From a virus, in IMG/VR virus record IMGVR_UViG_3300032242_001941, positions 47,612 through 111,611 of that record: DNA of 64,000 nt. One strand, written 5' to 3'. Of this stretch, positions 43,925 through 51,211 are shown in pieces. Below the pieces are notes generated by a model that was not told where the DNA came from, did not search any database, and saw only the letters and a program-made list of their open reading frames with translations. The translations under genes and the position numbers were made by a program. Position 1 is the stretch's first letter. Each line of letters opens with the position of its first letter.

Positions 43925-44052
43925 TGGAACACGTATGCGTAATCTGTGGTCACGTCCACAATGAAGAATTAGAAGGTAAATGGGAGGATCTACCAGAAGA
44001 CTTTCCTTGTCCTGAGTGTGGCGGATTCAAGCAAGATTATATTGAGATGTAA
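43924..44052 (+). CDS. Stand-alone rubredoxin-like protein
   Basis: 42 residues with two CxxC knuckles: CVICGH (C5, C8) and PCPECGG (C29, C32), plus LPEDFPCP, the rubredoxin signature. It overlaps the rubrerythrin stop by one base (TAATG), so the two parts of a normal rubrerythrin are made as separate chains from one message. It would pass electrons to the diiron centre. Confidence 0.85.
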   Translation: MEHVCVICGHVHNEELEGKWEDLPEDFPCPECGGFKQDYIEM

Positions 44053-44131
44053 CTAAACAGTCACACTAGCGATCTTAAATAACTCAACCGGACACAAAGA
44101 TAGAGTGTCTCTGGAGCTCGTAACCAGAACC

Positions 44132-44156
44132 AAAAGGACTCAGGTCCTTTTTCTTT
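44132..44156 (+). terminator. Rho-independent terminator after rubrerythrin/rubredoxin
   Basis: AAAAGGAC/GTCCTTTT with loop TCAG, then TCTTT. Upstream hairpins GACAC/GTGTC (44091-44109) and CTGG/CCAG (44111-44127) suggest a structured 3' end or a short RNA between 44053 and 44131. Confidence 0.8.
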
Positions 44157-44171
44157 GTCACAATTCTTTGG

Positions 44172-44200
44172 TTGACTTTTGATATATACTATGTTACAGT
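44172..44200 (+). promoter_or_regulatory. Sigma-70-like promoter
   Basis: TTGACT (44172-44177), 17 bases, TACAGT (44195-44200). The -10 box is weak but position and the following AAAAGGAGG fit the short gene at 44225. Confidence 0.5.
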
Positions 44201-44224
44201 TATATTACAAAAGGAGGATTAGTT

Positions 44225-44383
44225 ATGAAACAAAAGAAATTAATTTCTAAATTGTATCAGGCTTGTCTAGACCACGATACTAAAAAGGTTCAAGAACTCA
44301 AGAAAAAAGAGTTTGCTAAAATCTTTAAACACAAGGCCCAAGGCAAATCATTTGATACCAAATGGCATGTAGTTACGGTGTAA
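44225..44383 (+). CDS. 52-residue basic protein
   Basis: ATG 44225 follows [29 protein letters not shown] then a Lys-rich helix ([18 protein letters not shown]). Strong ribosome site. Possibly nucleic-acid binding. A hairpin GTTACGG/CCGTAAC (44372-44395) covers its stop codon. Confidence 0.65.
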   Translation: MKQKKLISKLYQACLDHDTKKVQELKKKEFAKIFKHKAQGKSFDTKWHVVTV

Positions 44384-44428
44384 CAAATCCGTAACAAGTT
44401 TTCTCTGGCATTTTGGTTAAATATTGCT

Positions 44429-45253
44429 ATGCCAGAGAAAACTTACCGTTCAATCTTTATCTCGGATGTTCATCTTGGCACTCGCGACTGCAAGGCCGAA
44501 GCCTTAAATAATTTTCTCAAACACAACACCTGCGAAACCCTATATCTAGTAGGCGACATAATCGACGCATGGAAAATTCAACAAAATAAATGGCGCTGGA
44601 AACAAAGCCATACCAATGTTGTACGTAGAATACTAGGACATGCCAAACGTGGCACTAGAGTAATCTATGTAGCCGGCAACCATGATGAATTCCTCCGCCC
44701 GCTTATACCCTACGGCATGGGCTTTGGCGCAGTAGAAATTGTAAATCAAACAGAACACATAGGTCTAGATGGCAAGCACTATCTGGTCACTCACGGTGAC
44801 TTGTTTGATGGCATTACTAGACTGGCCCCTTGGCTGAGTTTTTTAGGAGATAAACTTTATGACTTTGTTCTCGACCTTAACAGTCGCTTTAATTGGATAC
44901 GTCACCGTATGGGTTTTGGTTATTGGAGTTTGTCTAAGTATCTCAAGCATAAAGTTAAGAAAGCCGCTGACTTTATGTTTCAGTTTGAGCTTAATCTTGC
45001 TCGCTATTGTCACAAGCGCGGTTATGATGGCGTGATCTGTGGACATATACATCATGCAGAAATCAAAGAAATAGATGGTATCATTTATATGAATGATGGT
45101 GATTGGGTTGAGTCGATGACTGCCCTGGTTGAAAATTACAATGGATCCTGGGCGATAGTTACCTGGACCAAGGAGCACGACGATGTGGATACTAATACTG
45201 TTAGCAGTGAACATAAACAATCCCGCCGACGTCCCGGGAAGAATAAGCCTTGA
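44429..45253 (+). CDS. plcP: PlcP/LpxH-like metallophosphoesterase, putative phospholipase C
   Basis: 274 residues with the metal motifs of the LpxH/PlcP branch: SDVHLGTRD near residue 12, LVGDIIDAW, VAGNHDEFL, VTHGDLFDG and CGHIHHAEI. LpxH enzymes are about 240 residues; PlcP proteins, which cut phosphatidyl lipids to diacylglycerol during phosphate starvation, are nearer this length and are encoded next to the glycosyltransferase Agt, as here. The basic C-terminal tail (SRRRPGKNKP) overlaps a hidden small gene. Lipid A processing (LpxH) is the alternative. Confidence 0.72.
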   Translation: MPEKTYRSIFISDVHLGTRDCKAEALNNFLKHNTCETLYLVGDIIDAWKIQQNKWRWKQSHTNVVRRILGHAKRGTRVIYVAGNHDEFLRPLIPYGMGFGAVEIVNQTEHIGLDGKHYLVTHGDLFDGITRLAPWLSFLGDKLYDFVLDLNSRFNWIRHRMGFGYWSLSKYLKHKVKKAADFMFQFELNLARYCHKRGYDGVICGHIHHAEIKEIDGIIYMNDGDWVESMTALVENYNGSWAIVTWTKEHDDVDTNTVSSEHKQSRRRPGKNKP

Positions 45254-45356
45254 GTTTGCCACAGAACGAGCGTGTGAGTCAGCTCGTGAGTCAGTTAAAT
45301 ACTGGCTCAAGTTTGAAGGGTTTCGGGTCCAATCACAATGTCAAAAACAATCTTAG
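45183..45356 (+). CDS. Hidden 57-residue gene spanning the plcP-agt junction
   Basis: In the +1 frame relative to plcP, ATG 45183 has AAGGAG (45170-45175) seven bases upstream and opens 57 codons ending at TAG 45354-45356. The product starts with a hydrophobic stretch MWILILLAVNINN, then FATERACESARESVKYWLKF and a Cys near the end. The composition is protein-like and ribosome site and spacing are near ideal. It overlaps plcP by 71 bases and agt by 19. It may be a small membrane protein; no function is known. Confidence 0.65.
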   Translation: MWILILLAVNINNPADVPGRISLEFATERACESARESVKYWLKFEGFRVQSQCQKQS

Positions 45357-46345
45357 TAGTTACCGATAATGTTGCCGATCAAGTCAACGGAGTGGTCACA
45401 ACTTTCAAAAACTTGGAAGATCAGGCTAGCCTGGCTGGCGATCGTATTGTTTATATTGATCCCGGGCAGTTCCCTCATTTTGATTGCCCTGGTTATCCTG
45501 AAGTTAAAATCTGCTGGCCACACGGCATTAGCAAGAAGATTAAGGCGCTACAGCCGGATTATATTCACATCGCCACAGAAGGCCCTGTAGGTCTATTTGC
45601 CCGGTGGTGGTGTGAGCGTAATGGGATTCCTTACAACACTAGCTACCACACTGATTTTGCCAAGTTCTTAAAGAAAATGTATCACATACCCGAGTCCGTG
45701 ACTTGGTGGTATCTACGTTGGTTCCATAAGAACAGTCATCGTGTGCTAGTTACTACAGAAAGCATACGGCAAGACTTAGTGTCACGTGGATTTGCTAATC
45801 TGCGTGTATGGACTCGCGGTGTAGATAGGACTATTTTTAACGGCACACATCGTGGAGAAACTGTAGCTGGTCGTCCTATGCTATTGAGTGTAGGTCGTGT
45901 TAGTGTTGAAAAAGGCCTAGATGATTTTTGTCAATTAGATATTCCGGGTGCTACCAAAATTGTAGTTGGAGATGGTCCATATCGACGAGACTTAGAACGC
46001 AGGTACCCAGACATACATTTTGTAGGAGCCAAAAAAGGAACGCAATTAGCTCGTTACTATGCTCAGGCCGATGTGTTTGTTTTTCCTAGTCGGGCCGACA
46101 CCTTTGGAGTGGTCAATATTGAATCACTGGCTTGTGGAACTCCGGTAGCGGCCTACCCTGTGCCCGGACCTATAGATATTGTTGAACCCGGACTAACTGG
46201 ATTCCTTAACAACAATTTACGATTGGCAGTAGAGCAGTGTTTGACCTTAGACCGCGGCGCGGTAGAAGATGCCAGTTTGAAGTGGACTTGGGCAGAGTGT
46301 TGGCGTATATTTGAAGAAAACTTGATAGACTGTTCTGTAGCATAA
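45338..46345 (+). CDS. agt: GT4 glycosyltransferase, Agt/MgtA-like
   Basis: 335 residues with a GT-B layout: N-terminal NVADQVNGVVTTF, IATEGPVGLFARWW, YHTDFAKF, then MLLSVGRVSVEKGLDDF, VGDGPYRRDLE and DTFGVVNIESLACGTPVAAY of the nucleotide-sugar domain. This matches the alpha-monoglucosyl/mannosyl-diacylglycerol synthases. With PlcP it would rebuild glycolipids from the released diacylglycerol. The start has only a weak ribosome site and lies inside the hidden gene, so it is probably translated by coupling. Confidence 0.82.
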   Translation: MSKTILVVTDNVADQVNGVVTTFKNLEDQASLAGDRIVYIDPGQFPHFDCPGYPEVKICWPHGISKKIKALQPDYIHIATEGPVGLFARWWCERNGIPYNTSYHTDFAKFLKKMYHIPESVTWWYLRWFHKNSHRVLVTTESIRQDLVSRGFANLRVWTRGVDRTIFNGTHRGETVAGRPMLLSVGRVSVEKGLDDFCQLDIPGATKIVVGDGPYRRDLERRYPDIHFVGAKKGTQLARYYAQADVFVFPSRADTFGVVNIESLACGTPVAAYPVPGPIDIVEPGLTGFLNNNLRLAVEQCLTLDRGAVEDASLKWTWAECWRIFEENLIDCSVA

Positions 46346-46359
46346 AAACAACACATTTA

Positions 46360-46384
46360 AAGCCCCGTAAAAGGGGCTTTTTTG
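46360..46384 (+). terminator. Rho-independent terminator
   Basis: AAGCCCC/GGGGCTT with a six-base loop and TTTTTT. Nearly the same cassette, with an imperfect stem, is at 25368-25392. Confidence 0.9.
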
Positions 46385-46400
46385 TGGGTTTACCAAAAGG

Positions 46401-46429
46401 TTGACCAAAAATGCCCAATTTGTTATACT
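46401..46429 (+). promoter_or_regulatory. Early-type sigma-70 promoter
   Basis: TTGACC (46401-46406), 17 bases, TATACT (46424-46429), then ATTATTATAGT. Immediately behind the terminator. Confidence 0.8.
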
Positions 46430-46459
46430 ATTATTATAGTGAACATAAAGGAGCAGACA

Positions 46460-46732
46460 ATGTCAAAACTTACAGCATACACAGTAGAAATTTATAAAGC
46501 TGATCGCCGTGTTAAAGAAGGCCAGCGGCTGGTTGAAAAGCGTGACTTTGATCCAGTGACTCGTGACTACATTGACACAGTGGTTGAACGACTTTCGGGC
46601 AAAGGCATCACCATCAAGTTACACGAAACCTTTGTAACTAAAAAGAACCTAATAGGCGGTAAAGAGTTCACCGAGCGTTATGATACTCCATACTTTTGCT
46701 CGCCTGCATCTGAATCTTACTGGAGCATGTAA
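46460..46732 (+). CDS. Hypothetical protein, 90 residues
   Basis: ATG 46460 after AAAGGAGCAG. Basic, with LTAYTVEIYKADRRVKEGQR and a C-terminal RYDTPYFCSPASESYW. Unknown function; early cluster. Confidence 0.65.
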   Translation: MSKLTAYTVEIYKADRRVKEGQRLVEKRDFDPVTRDYIDTVVERLSGKGITIKLHETFVTKKNLIGGKEFTERYDTPYFCSPASESYWSM

Positions 46733-46733
46733 T

Positions 46734-46991
46734 ATGTTAAAAGAATTCAACGAAATCCAAAAGACCGAACAGGCTATTCGTGGCCCGCAATTTGACCGCA
46801 AGCTTCACGGTGGTCTGTTCGACCGTGGCAGTGCCGACAGTTATTATAGTCGTCCGCAGGACCCGCACTGGTATCCAGACGGTAGCTACAACGGAACTCG
46901 TATTGATCAGCTGAACCAGTATGAAATCGCCGAATACATGGCTGGCTACGAGCATAACGAGCAGTTTGGCCACAAAAAAAGCTACGATTAA
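46734..46991 (+). CDS. Conserved-type phage protein, GPxFDRKLHGGLFDRGSADSYY family
   Basis: 85 residues. FDRKLHGGLFDRGSADSYY and RPQDPHWYPDG form a motif I remember from many T4-like and other phages; its function is unknown. Ends just before another promoter. Confidence 0.75.
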   Translation: MLKEFNEIQKTEQAIRGPQFDRKLHGGLFDRGSADSYYSRPQDPHWYPDGSYNGTRIDQLNQYEIAEYMAGYEHNEQFGHKKSYD

Positions 46992-46996
46992 AACGG

Positions 46997-47025
46997 TTGA
47001 CCAGAAATTACCGAAATGCTATAAT
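46997..47025 (+). promoter_or_regulatory. Early-type sigma-70 promoter
   Basis: TTGACC (46997-47002), 17 bases, TATAAT (47020-47025), then AGTTGTATAGT. It matches the 23957 promoter at both boxes and in the downstream element. Confidence 0.85.
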
Positions 47026-47054
47026 AGTTGTATAGTTAATAACAAGGAGTTGAA

Positions 47055-47210
47055 ATGACAAGAAAACATTTTATTGCAATGGCACAAGAAATTGCCCAAA
47101 TGACAGACCGTAAATCGGCTCGTATTGCAGCCGAGGCGTTTGCCCAGGTAGCTCGTTCGGTGAATTCAAGATTTGATACCACCCGTTTCTTAACCGCTTG
47201 TGGAGTTTAA
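47055..47210 (+). CDS. 51-residue helical protein
   Basis: ATG 47055 after AAGGAG. MTRKHFIAMAQEIAQMTDRK followed by SARIAAEAFAQVARS and RFDTTRF. A short all-helical protein of the kind repeatedly found in phage early regions. Confidence 0.65.
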   Translation: MTRKHFIAMAQEIAQMTDRKSARIAAEAFAQVARSVNSRFDTTRFLTACGV

Positions 47211-47211
47211 T

Positions 47212-47559
47212 ATGACCTCTGTTAATAATATCATTCAAGTTAATACCATCGTCAACGAAGCTAAACAGGCCGCTAGAGAAGCCGCTGAAAAGTTCTTCCA
47301 AGAGAAGTTGGGTGGCCAAGACAAATACTCCTGCGGATTTGCGTGGGTTGAAATTTACGGTGTCAAGGGCAACACTCGCCTTGGTAAAGCATTTAAGGCC
47401 GCAGGCATCAACAAAAATTATACTGGCGCTCACTCAATTTGGAATCCAGCAGGTCTTGGTGTGCAAAACATTGACACCCTTGAAGCTGGTGCAGAAGCGG
47501 CCGCGAAAGTGTTTGAGAATTATGGTTTCCGTGCTTATGCTTGTTCGAGGTTAGATTAA
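47212..47559 (+). CDS. Conserved-type phage protein, 115 residues
   Basis: DKYSCGFAWVEIYGVKGNTR is a block I associate with conserved proteins of T4-like and other large phages. The rest is helical and Ala-rich (LEAGAEAAAKVF). Function unknown. Start 47212 is preferred to TTG 47200, which overlaps the previous stop. Confidence 0.72.
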   Translation: MTSVNNIIQVNTIVNEAKQAAREAAEKFFQEKLGGQDKYSCGFAWVEIYGVKGNTRLGKAFKAAGINKNYTGAHSIWNPAGLGVQNIDTLEAGAEAAAKVFENYGFRAYACSRLD

Positions 47560-47723
47560 TGAACATAGATCAAGCTCTAGCAGAAATTATTGCTTACAGT
47601 GTAGCCCATGGTGTAGATAGCCTGGGCGGCATTGAGTCGATGGTCCGGAATTACAAGTCATTACCGGTTGAGCAACGACTAGCAGTCGACGTGTTTATGT
47701 CCGAAACAAAGGAGGCAGTATAA
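47559..47723 (+). CDS. 54-residue helical protein
   Basis: ATG 47559 overlaps the previous stop by one base. MNIDQALAEIIAYSVAHGVD with ESMVRNYKSLPVEQRL; helical. Unknown. Confidence 0.6.
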   Translation: MNIDQALAEIIAYSVAHGVDSLGGIESMVRNYKSLPVEQRLAVDVFMSETKEAV

Positions 47724-47890
47724 TGGCAACTTTTATGGTAGAGTATATTGTATATGAAAAGAACAATAGTTTTGTTCTTGCTGAAGGTACTATGCCGGTT
47801 AACTGTAGCATGAGTAACCAGGCAGAAAATGTAGTTCGCAGTATGTTTCCAAACGGCGATGTTCTTATTCGCCAAGTTCGACAGTCTTAA
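47723..47890 (+). CDS. 55-residue beta-rich protein
   Basis: ATG 47723 with AAAGGAGG upstream; overlaps the previous stop. MATFMVEYIVYEKNNSFVLA, then NVVRSMFPNGDVLIRQV. Unknown function. Confidence 0.6.
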   Translation: MATFMVEYIVYEKNNSFVLAEGTMPVNCSMSNQAENVVRSMFPNGDVLIRQVRQS

Positions 47891-47904
47891 TAGGAGTTAA
47901 AATT

Positions 47905-48033
47905 ATGAAAGGTTTTATCGTAGGTACAGTGTTTGGTATTTTGATTTGCACCGTTGGCATTTCTGGAATTGCAAGGATTCTGGATAATGGTGTAACCAAA
48001 GTGCAAGAAGTAACCAAAGAAGCTGCCAAATAA
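47905..48033 (+). CDS. 42-residue single-pass membrane protein
   Basis: ATG 47905 after TAGGAG. A hydrophobic helix MKGFIVGTVFGILICTVGIS is followed by a short amphipathic tail with VTKVQEVTKEAAK. Small N-anchored protein, perhaps membrane or lysis related. Confidence 0.6.
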   Translation: MKGFIVGTVFGILICTVGISGIARILDNGVTKVQEVTKEAAK

Positions 48034-48066
48034 GGCAGTTTTGGTAAACCAAAATAGTTATTATGG

Positions 48067-48095
48067 TTGACATTTTTATCGATATCAAGTATAAT
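48067..48095 (+). promoter_or_regulatory. Sigma-70 promoter
   Basis: TTGACA (48067-48072), 17 bases, TATAAT (48090-48095). The leader to 48156 is about 55 bases and holds AGAAAGG. Confidence 0.85.
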
Positions 48096-48155
48096 GGTTA
48101 TTGTAGTGGGTAGTACTTTAAATCAACTTAATAGGCAACTTAGAAAGGCAACATC

Positions 48156-48485
48156 ATGTCACAAGAAAAATTATTTACAGTAGCAGGAACAGCAACAAAT
48201 CCTAATGGCACTACTAAAGCTCGTTTTGCAAACGACTTGGTAGCTCGTATTAAGATTTTGAACAAGGCAGGTTGTACTGCAATCAACTTAATTGAGCTCT
48301 CAAAGCCAATGACCAAGTTAGAAGCTCTACAATATTTGCACAGTGTTGGTATCACTGAAGGTGATGCTGGTTACGCAGTAGCCAACAAACTTGCAGAAAA
48401 GACCCGAGTAGCCAAGAAAGGCGAAGTAAAGGTCAAGGCAACTAAGGCCAAGGCATCTGTTAAAGCAGAAAAAGTAACAGCGTAA
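48156..48485 (+). CDS. Hypothetical protein with Lys/Ala-rich tail
   Basis: 109 residues. The body (ARIKILNKAGCTAINLIELS, KLEALQYLHSVGI) may form a small helix-turn-helix-like domain; the tail (VKVKATKAKASVKAEK) is basic low-complexity. It could bind DNA. Own promoter. Confidence 0.6.
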   Translation: MSQEKLFTVAGTATNPNGTTKARFANDLVARIKILNKAGCTAINLIELSKPMTKLEALQYLHSVGITEGDAGYAVANKLAEKTRVAKKGEVKVKATKAKASVKAEKVTA

Positions 48486-48492
48486 TACTGTT

Positions 48493-48789
48493 ATGCCAAA
48501 GATAACGGTCAGAATCTTAACGGTTTTGACCGTTATCTCATTATCGGGTTGTGCAATTCCTGTAGCGGTATCCATGATAACCGGAGCCGCTAGTGTAGCA
48601 GTAAACGAAACTACAGGCCGAACTACAACAGACCATGTCGTTAGTGCAGTCAACGGTCAAGATTGTCGGATAAGTAGGATGGGTAAAGAAGATGTTTGCC
48701 AAGACGAAGTCCCAAAATTCCAATTCAAGGTAATCACTACCAACGTGGTTCCTTCCTCAATAGAAGAAATCGAATCCAAATATCGCTAG
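48493..48789 (+). CDS. Small lipoprotein
   Basis: 98 residues with a lipoprotein signal peptide: hydrophobic ILTVLTVIS then lipobox LSGC (Cys near residue 20). The mature part has NETTGRTTTDHVVSAVNGQD and CRISRMGKEDVCQ with two further Cys. Possibly an outer-membrane lipoprotein that changes the infected cell surface. Confidence 0.7.
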   Translation: MPKITVRILTVLTVISLSGCAIPVAVSMITGAASVAVNETTGRTTTDHVVSAVNGQDCRISRMGKEDVCQDEVPKFQFKVITTNVVPSSIEEIESKYR

Positions 48790-48802
48790 CATAAGTATCG
48801 TT

Positions 48803-49039
48803 ATGTTAGAAGATCTTGAAATAGACCAGAGCATACGCCTGGCCGTACTTAATCTCATGATGGTATTATACGACTGTGGCATCACTGAAATTCATGTAGG
48901 TGGTGTCATGCGTATTCTTGGAGTGCCAGGCGAAAAGGCCCAGGAGCACGACGATGTGCGATTGGTATTAGATGAAGATTTTGTTAAATATGTAGAAGCA
49001 ATCAACACACCAAGACCTGTTGATCAAATTCTACATTAA
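48803..49039 (+). CDS. Conserved-type short phage protein
   Basis: 78 residues: RLAVLNLMMVLYDCGITEIH then GVMRILGVPGEKAQEHDD. This looks like a short conserved phage protein of unknown function. Confidence 0.68.
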   Translation: MLEDLEIDQSIRLAVLNLMMVLYDCGITEIHVGGVMRILGVPGEKAQEHDDVRLVLDEDFVKYVEAINTPRPVDQILH

Positions 49040-49282
49040 ATGACATTACCCACTTATCGTTCTGGCGAACCTCTTTTTACCGTAATCATGCGTGACCCGG
49101 ACGCTCGTAATCTGTTGACCCGGTGGAGTACTACCAGTCGAAGTATTGCGGCCCGTGTAGAAGAAAACCGTATGCACTTGTTTGATCACAATACCCTAAA
49201 CCTTTTTATAGTAACCTGGGAACACGGGTGGGATCGAGTGGTCATTTGGGATCCTTGGACAAAACGGCACATAACTTTTTGA
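49040..49282 (+). CDS. Hypothetical protein, 80 residues
   Basis: Starts directly after the preceding stop. Arg/Trp-rich, ending IVTWEHGWDRVVIWDPWTK. Its TGA stop is part of the -35 box TTGACA of the next promoter. Confidence 0.62.
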   Translation: MTLPTYRSGEPLFTVIMRDPDARNLLTRWSTTSRSIAARVEENRMHLFDHNTLNLFIVTWEHGWDRVVIWDPWTKRHITF

Positions 49283-49306
49283 CAATTACAAGTTTTAGTG
49301 TATAAT
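49279..49306 (+). promoter_or_regulatory. Sigma-70 promoter for a probably leaderless gene
   Basis: TTGACA (49279-49284), 16 bases, TATAAT (49301-49306). The ATG at 49314 is seven bases after the -10 box, so the message likely begins at the start codon. Confidence 0.78.
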
Positions 49307-49313
49307 TAGCTAC

Positions 49314-49829
49314 ATGGACTCTACAAAAGATAAAACTGATTTAGATAAATTGCTTGAAGAACTTGGGGATACTATTACCATTAGTAATCTTGGAGCCGCG
49401 TCAGGCACACTCAGTAGTGGATACTCTACTGACACCGTTACTTTATCGCCACATGGAACTAGTATGTGGAATAATACAACTATTAGCGGTGGTGGGTACA
49501 CTTATCCTAACACTGTTGCGGCAACCGGCGGACCGTATACTATCAGCTCTGGAACAGGTATTACAAATCCATGGGTTACTCATGCTACTCCAAAAATCAA
49601 GCTAGATGGTGAAGGTGCTGACATTGAAGTCAACGGCTGGAGCCTAATTGACGCAATACAAAAAATTGAAGAGCGATTAAACATCCTACATCCCAATACC
49701 GAATTAGAAGCAGAATGGGAAGAACTTCGTGCGTTAGGCAACCAGTATCGCAAGTTAGAACAGCATATCAAAGACAAACAGGCTACTTGGGACAAGCTCA
49801 AAGCTATGCCTCCGCCGGCAATTGACTAA
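49314..49829 (+). CDS. Conserved-type phage protein with C-terminal coiled segment
   Basis: 171 residues. The first 100 are Gly/Ser/Thr-rich; the C-terminal part has IKLDGEGADIEVNGWSLIDA, RLNILHPNTELEAEWEELRA and YRKLEQHIKDKQATWDKLKA. I associate this C-terminal block with T4-like phages, where it is uncharacterised. No ribosome site; leaderless. Confidence 0.7.
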   Translation: MDSTKDKTDLDKLLEELGDTITISNLGAASGTLSSGYSTDTVTLSPHGTSMWNNTTISGGGYTYPNTVAATGGPYTISSGTGITNPWVTHATPKIKLDGEGADIEVNGWSLIDAIQKIEERLNILHPNTELEAEWEELRALGNQYRKLEQHIKDKQATWDKLKAMPPPAID

Positions 49830-51211
49830 TGTCTACTTGGCAAGAATTCTACAATGAAATACGAGATCCGTCATGGCCTGATTGTGCGACCGAAACAGAT
49901 TTTGAATTTCTTCCAGATAACATTAAACAAGAATGCATTGACGTATTTGGATATCAACCCAATCAATTTAAAAAAACGTCTAAGCTATCTAACAAAATAT
50001 TTCCAATTAAGTCTGAGACCGCTTGTCAATTAAAGTGGAACTGGAGCACAATATTCTTGACCACAGAAGAAACTGCCAGTTGTCATAGAACCAATCACCA
50101 TAAGTTTGATACCAACACATTTGATTTTCACAATACACCTAGTAAACTAGGCGATCGTCAACGCATGCTCAAAGGCAAATGGCCAGAAGTAGGCTGTGAC
50201 TATTGCCATGATATTGAACGTGCAGGTGGTCAAAGTGATCGCTTAACAAATTTAAATTTTCCAGGGATTCATGCACCCCTTGAGCTAGACAACAATCCCT
50301 TGGCCGTACATGTTACTCCTAGAATACTTGAAGTTTATTTTGATAACACTTGTAATTTAAAATGCCTGTACTGTGGACCACATTTTAGCAGTCTATGGGA
50401 CGCTGAAAATGTAAAATTTGGCCGTCCTGCATTTAATAAAAGCAAAAATATTGACTCAAACAAACAACGAATATTTGAATGGCTAAAAGTCAATGGAAAG
50501 CATTTAACTAATTTTAACATACTTGGTGGCGAGCCCTTGTATCAAAGCGAACTAGATGATTGTTTAGAACTGTTTGATCAATACCCTGCACCCGAACTTA
50601 AATTACAAATCTTTACTAATCTTAATTGTCGTCTAGCGCATCTACAGAAAACCGTGGAAAAAGTTTGTCGGCTAGTTGAGCAAGACAAGTTAAGAGAGTT
50701 TGAAATTACTGCCAGTTTAGACTGCTGGGGAGAACCACAAGAATATGTAAGATATCCATTAAATCTAGTGGAATGGGAAAAGAATTTTGAGTATCTGTTA
50801 GCCCAGGACTGGATTAATTTGATTATCAGTTCGACTGTAACGCCACTTACCGTAAAAACTCTACCCAACTTGCTTGAGAAGATACAGCTTTGGAACAAAC
50901 ACCGTACTGTACATCACTATCAAAACAGTGTAAATAGTCCTAGTTATATGTTTATTGATATATTTGGTGATATTTTTGCTGAGGATTTTAAACAAGCACT
51001 AGAATTTAAACCCAGTGCTACTCCAGAGCAACAGTCAAGCAAAAGCTATCTTGACGGCATTGCCCGGCAGTCCGGATCCAAAGGTCCAAATCTGACCGAA
51101 ATCAAAAACCTGTTTAACTTTTTAAATGAAATGGATCGTCGTAGATCAACCAATTGGCGTGATGTTTTTCCTTGGCTGGTTGGTGAATTCAACAAACATG
51201 GATTAGCTTGA
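49829..51211 (+). CDS. Radical SAM protein, twitch type (third of three)
   Basis: 460 residues. ILEVYFDNTCNLKCLYCGPH carries the C-x3-C-x2-C motif near residue 175, and FNILGGEPLYQSE the following strand. Cys pairs upstream (CHRTNHH, CDYCHD) may bind an auxiliary cluster. It shares the arrangement of the 22268 gene. The start overlaps the previous stop; the stop TGA forms part of the next promoter's -35 box. Confidence 0.85.
   Translation: MSTWQEFYNEIRDPSWPDCATETDFEFLPDNIKQECIDVFGYQPNQFKKTSKLSNKIFPIKSETACQLKWNWSTIFLTTEETASCHRTNHHKFDTNTFDFHNTPSKLGDRQRMLKGKWPEVGCDYCHDIERAGGQSDRLTNLNFPGIHAPLELDNNPLAVHVTPRILEVYFDNTCNLKCLYCGPHFSSLWDAENVKFGRPAFNKSKNIDSNKQRIFEWLKVNGKHLTNFNILGGEPLYQSELDDCLELFDQYPAPELKLQIFTNLNCRLAHLQKTVEKVCRLVEQDKLREFEITASLDCWGEPQEYVRYPLNLVEWEKNFEYLLAQDWINLIISSTVTPLTVKTLPNLLEKIQLWNKHRTVHHYQNSVNSPSYMFIDIFGDIFAEDFKQALEFKPSATPEQQSSKSYLDGIARQSGSKGPNLTEIKNLFNFLNEMDRRRSTNWRDVFPWLVGEFNKHGLA

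Noticed and set aside
44378-44395. Pho-box-like direct repeat GTGTAAC-AAAT-CCGTAAC upstream of plcP
   Set aside because: Only four of seven bases match in each half-site, and the same bases form a seven-pair hairpin with GTTACGG at 44372. Too weak to call PhoB control.
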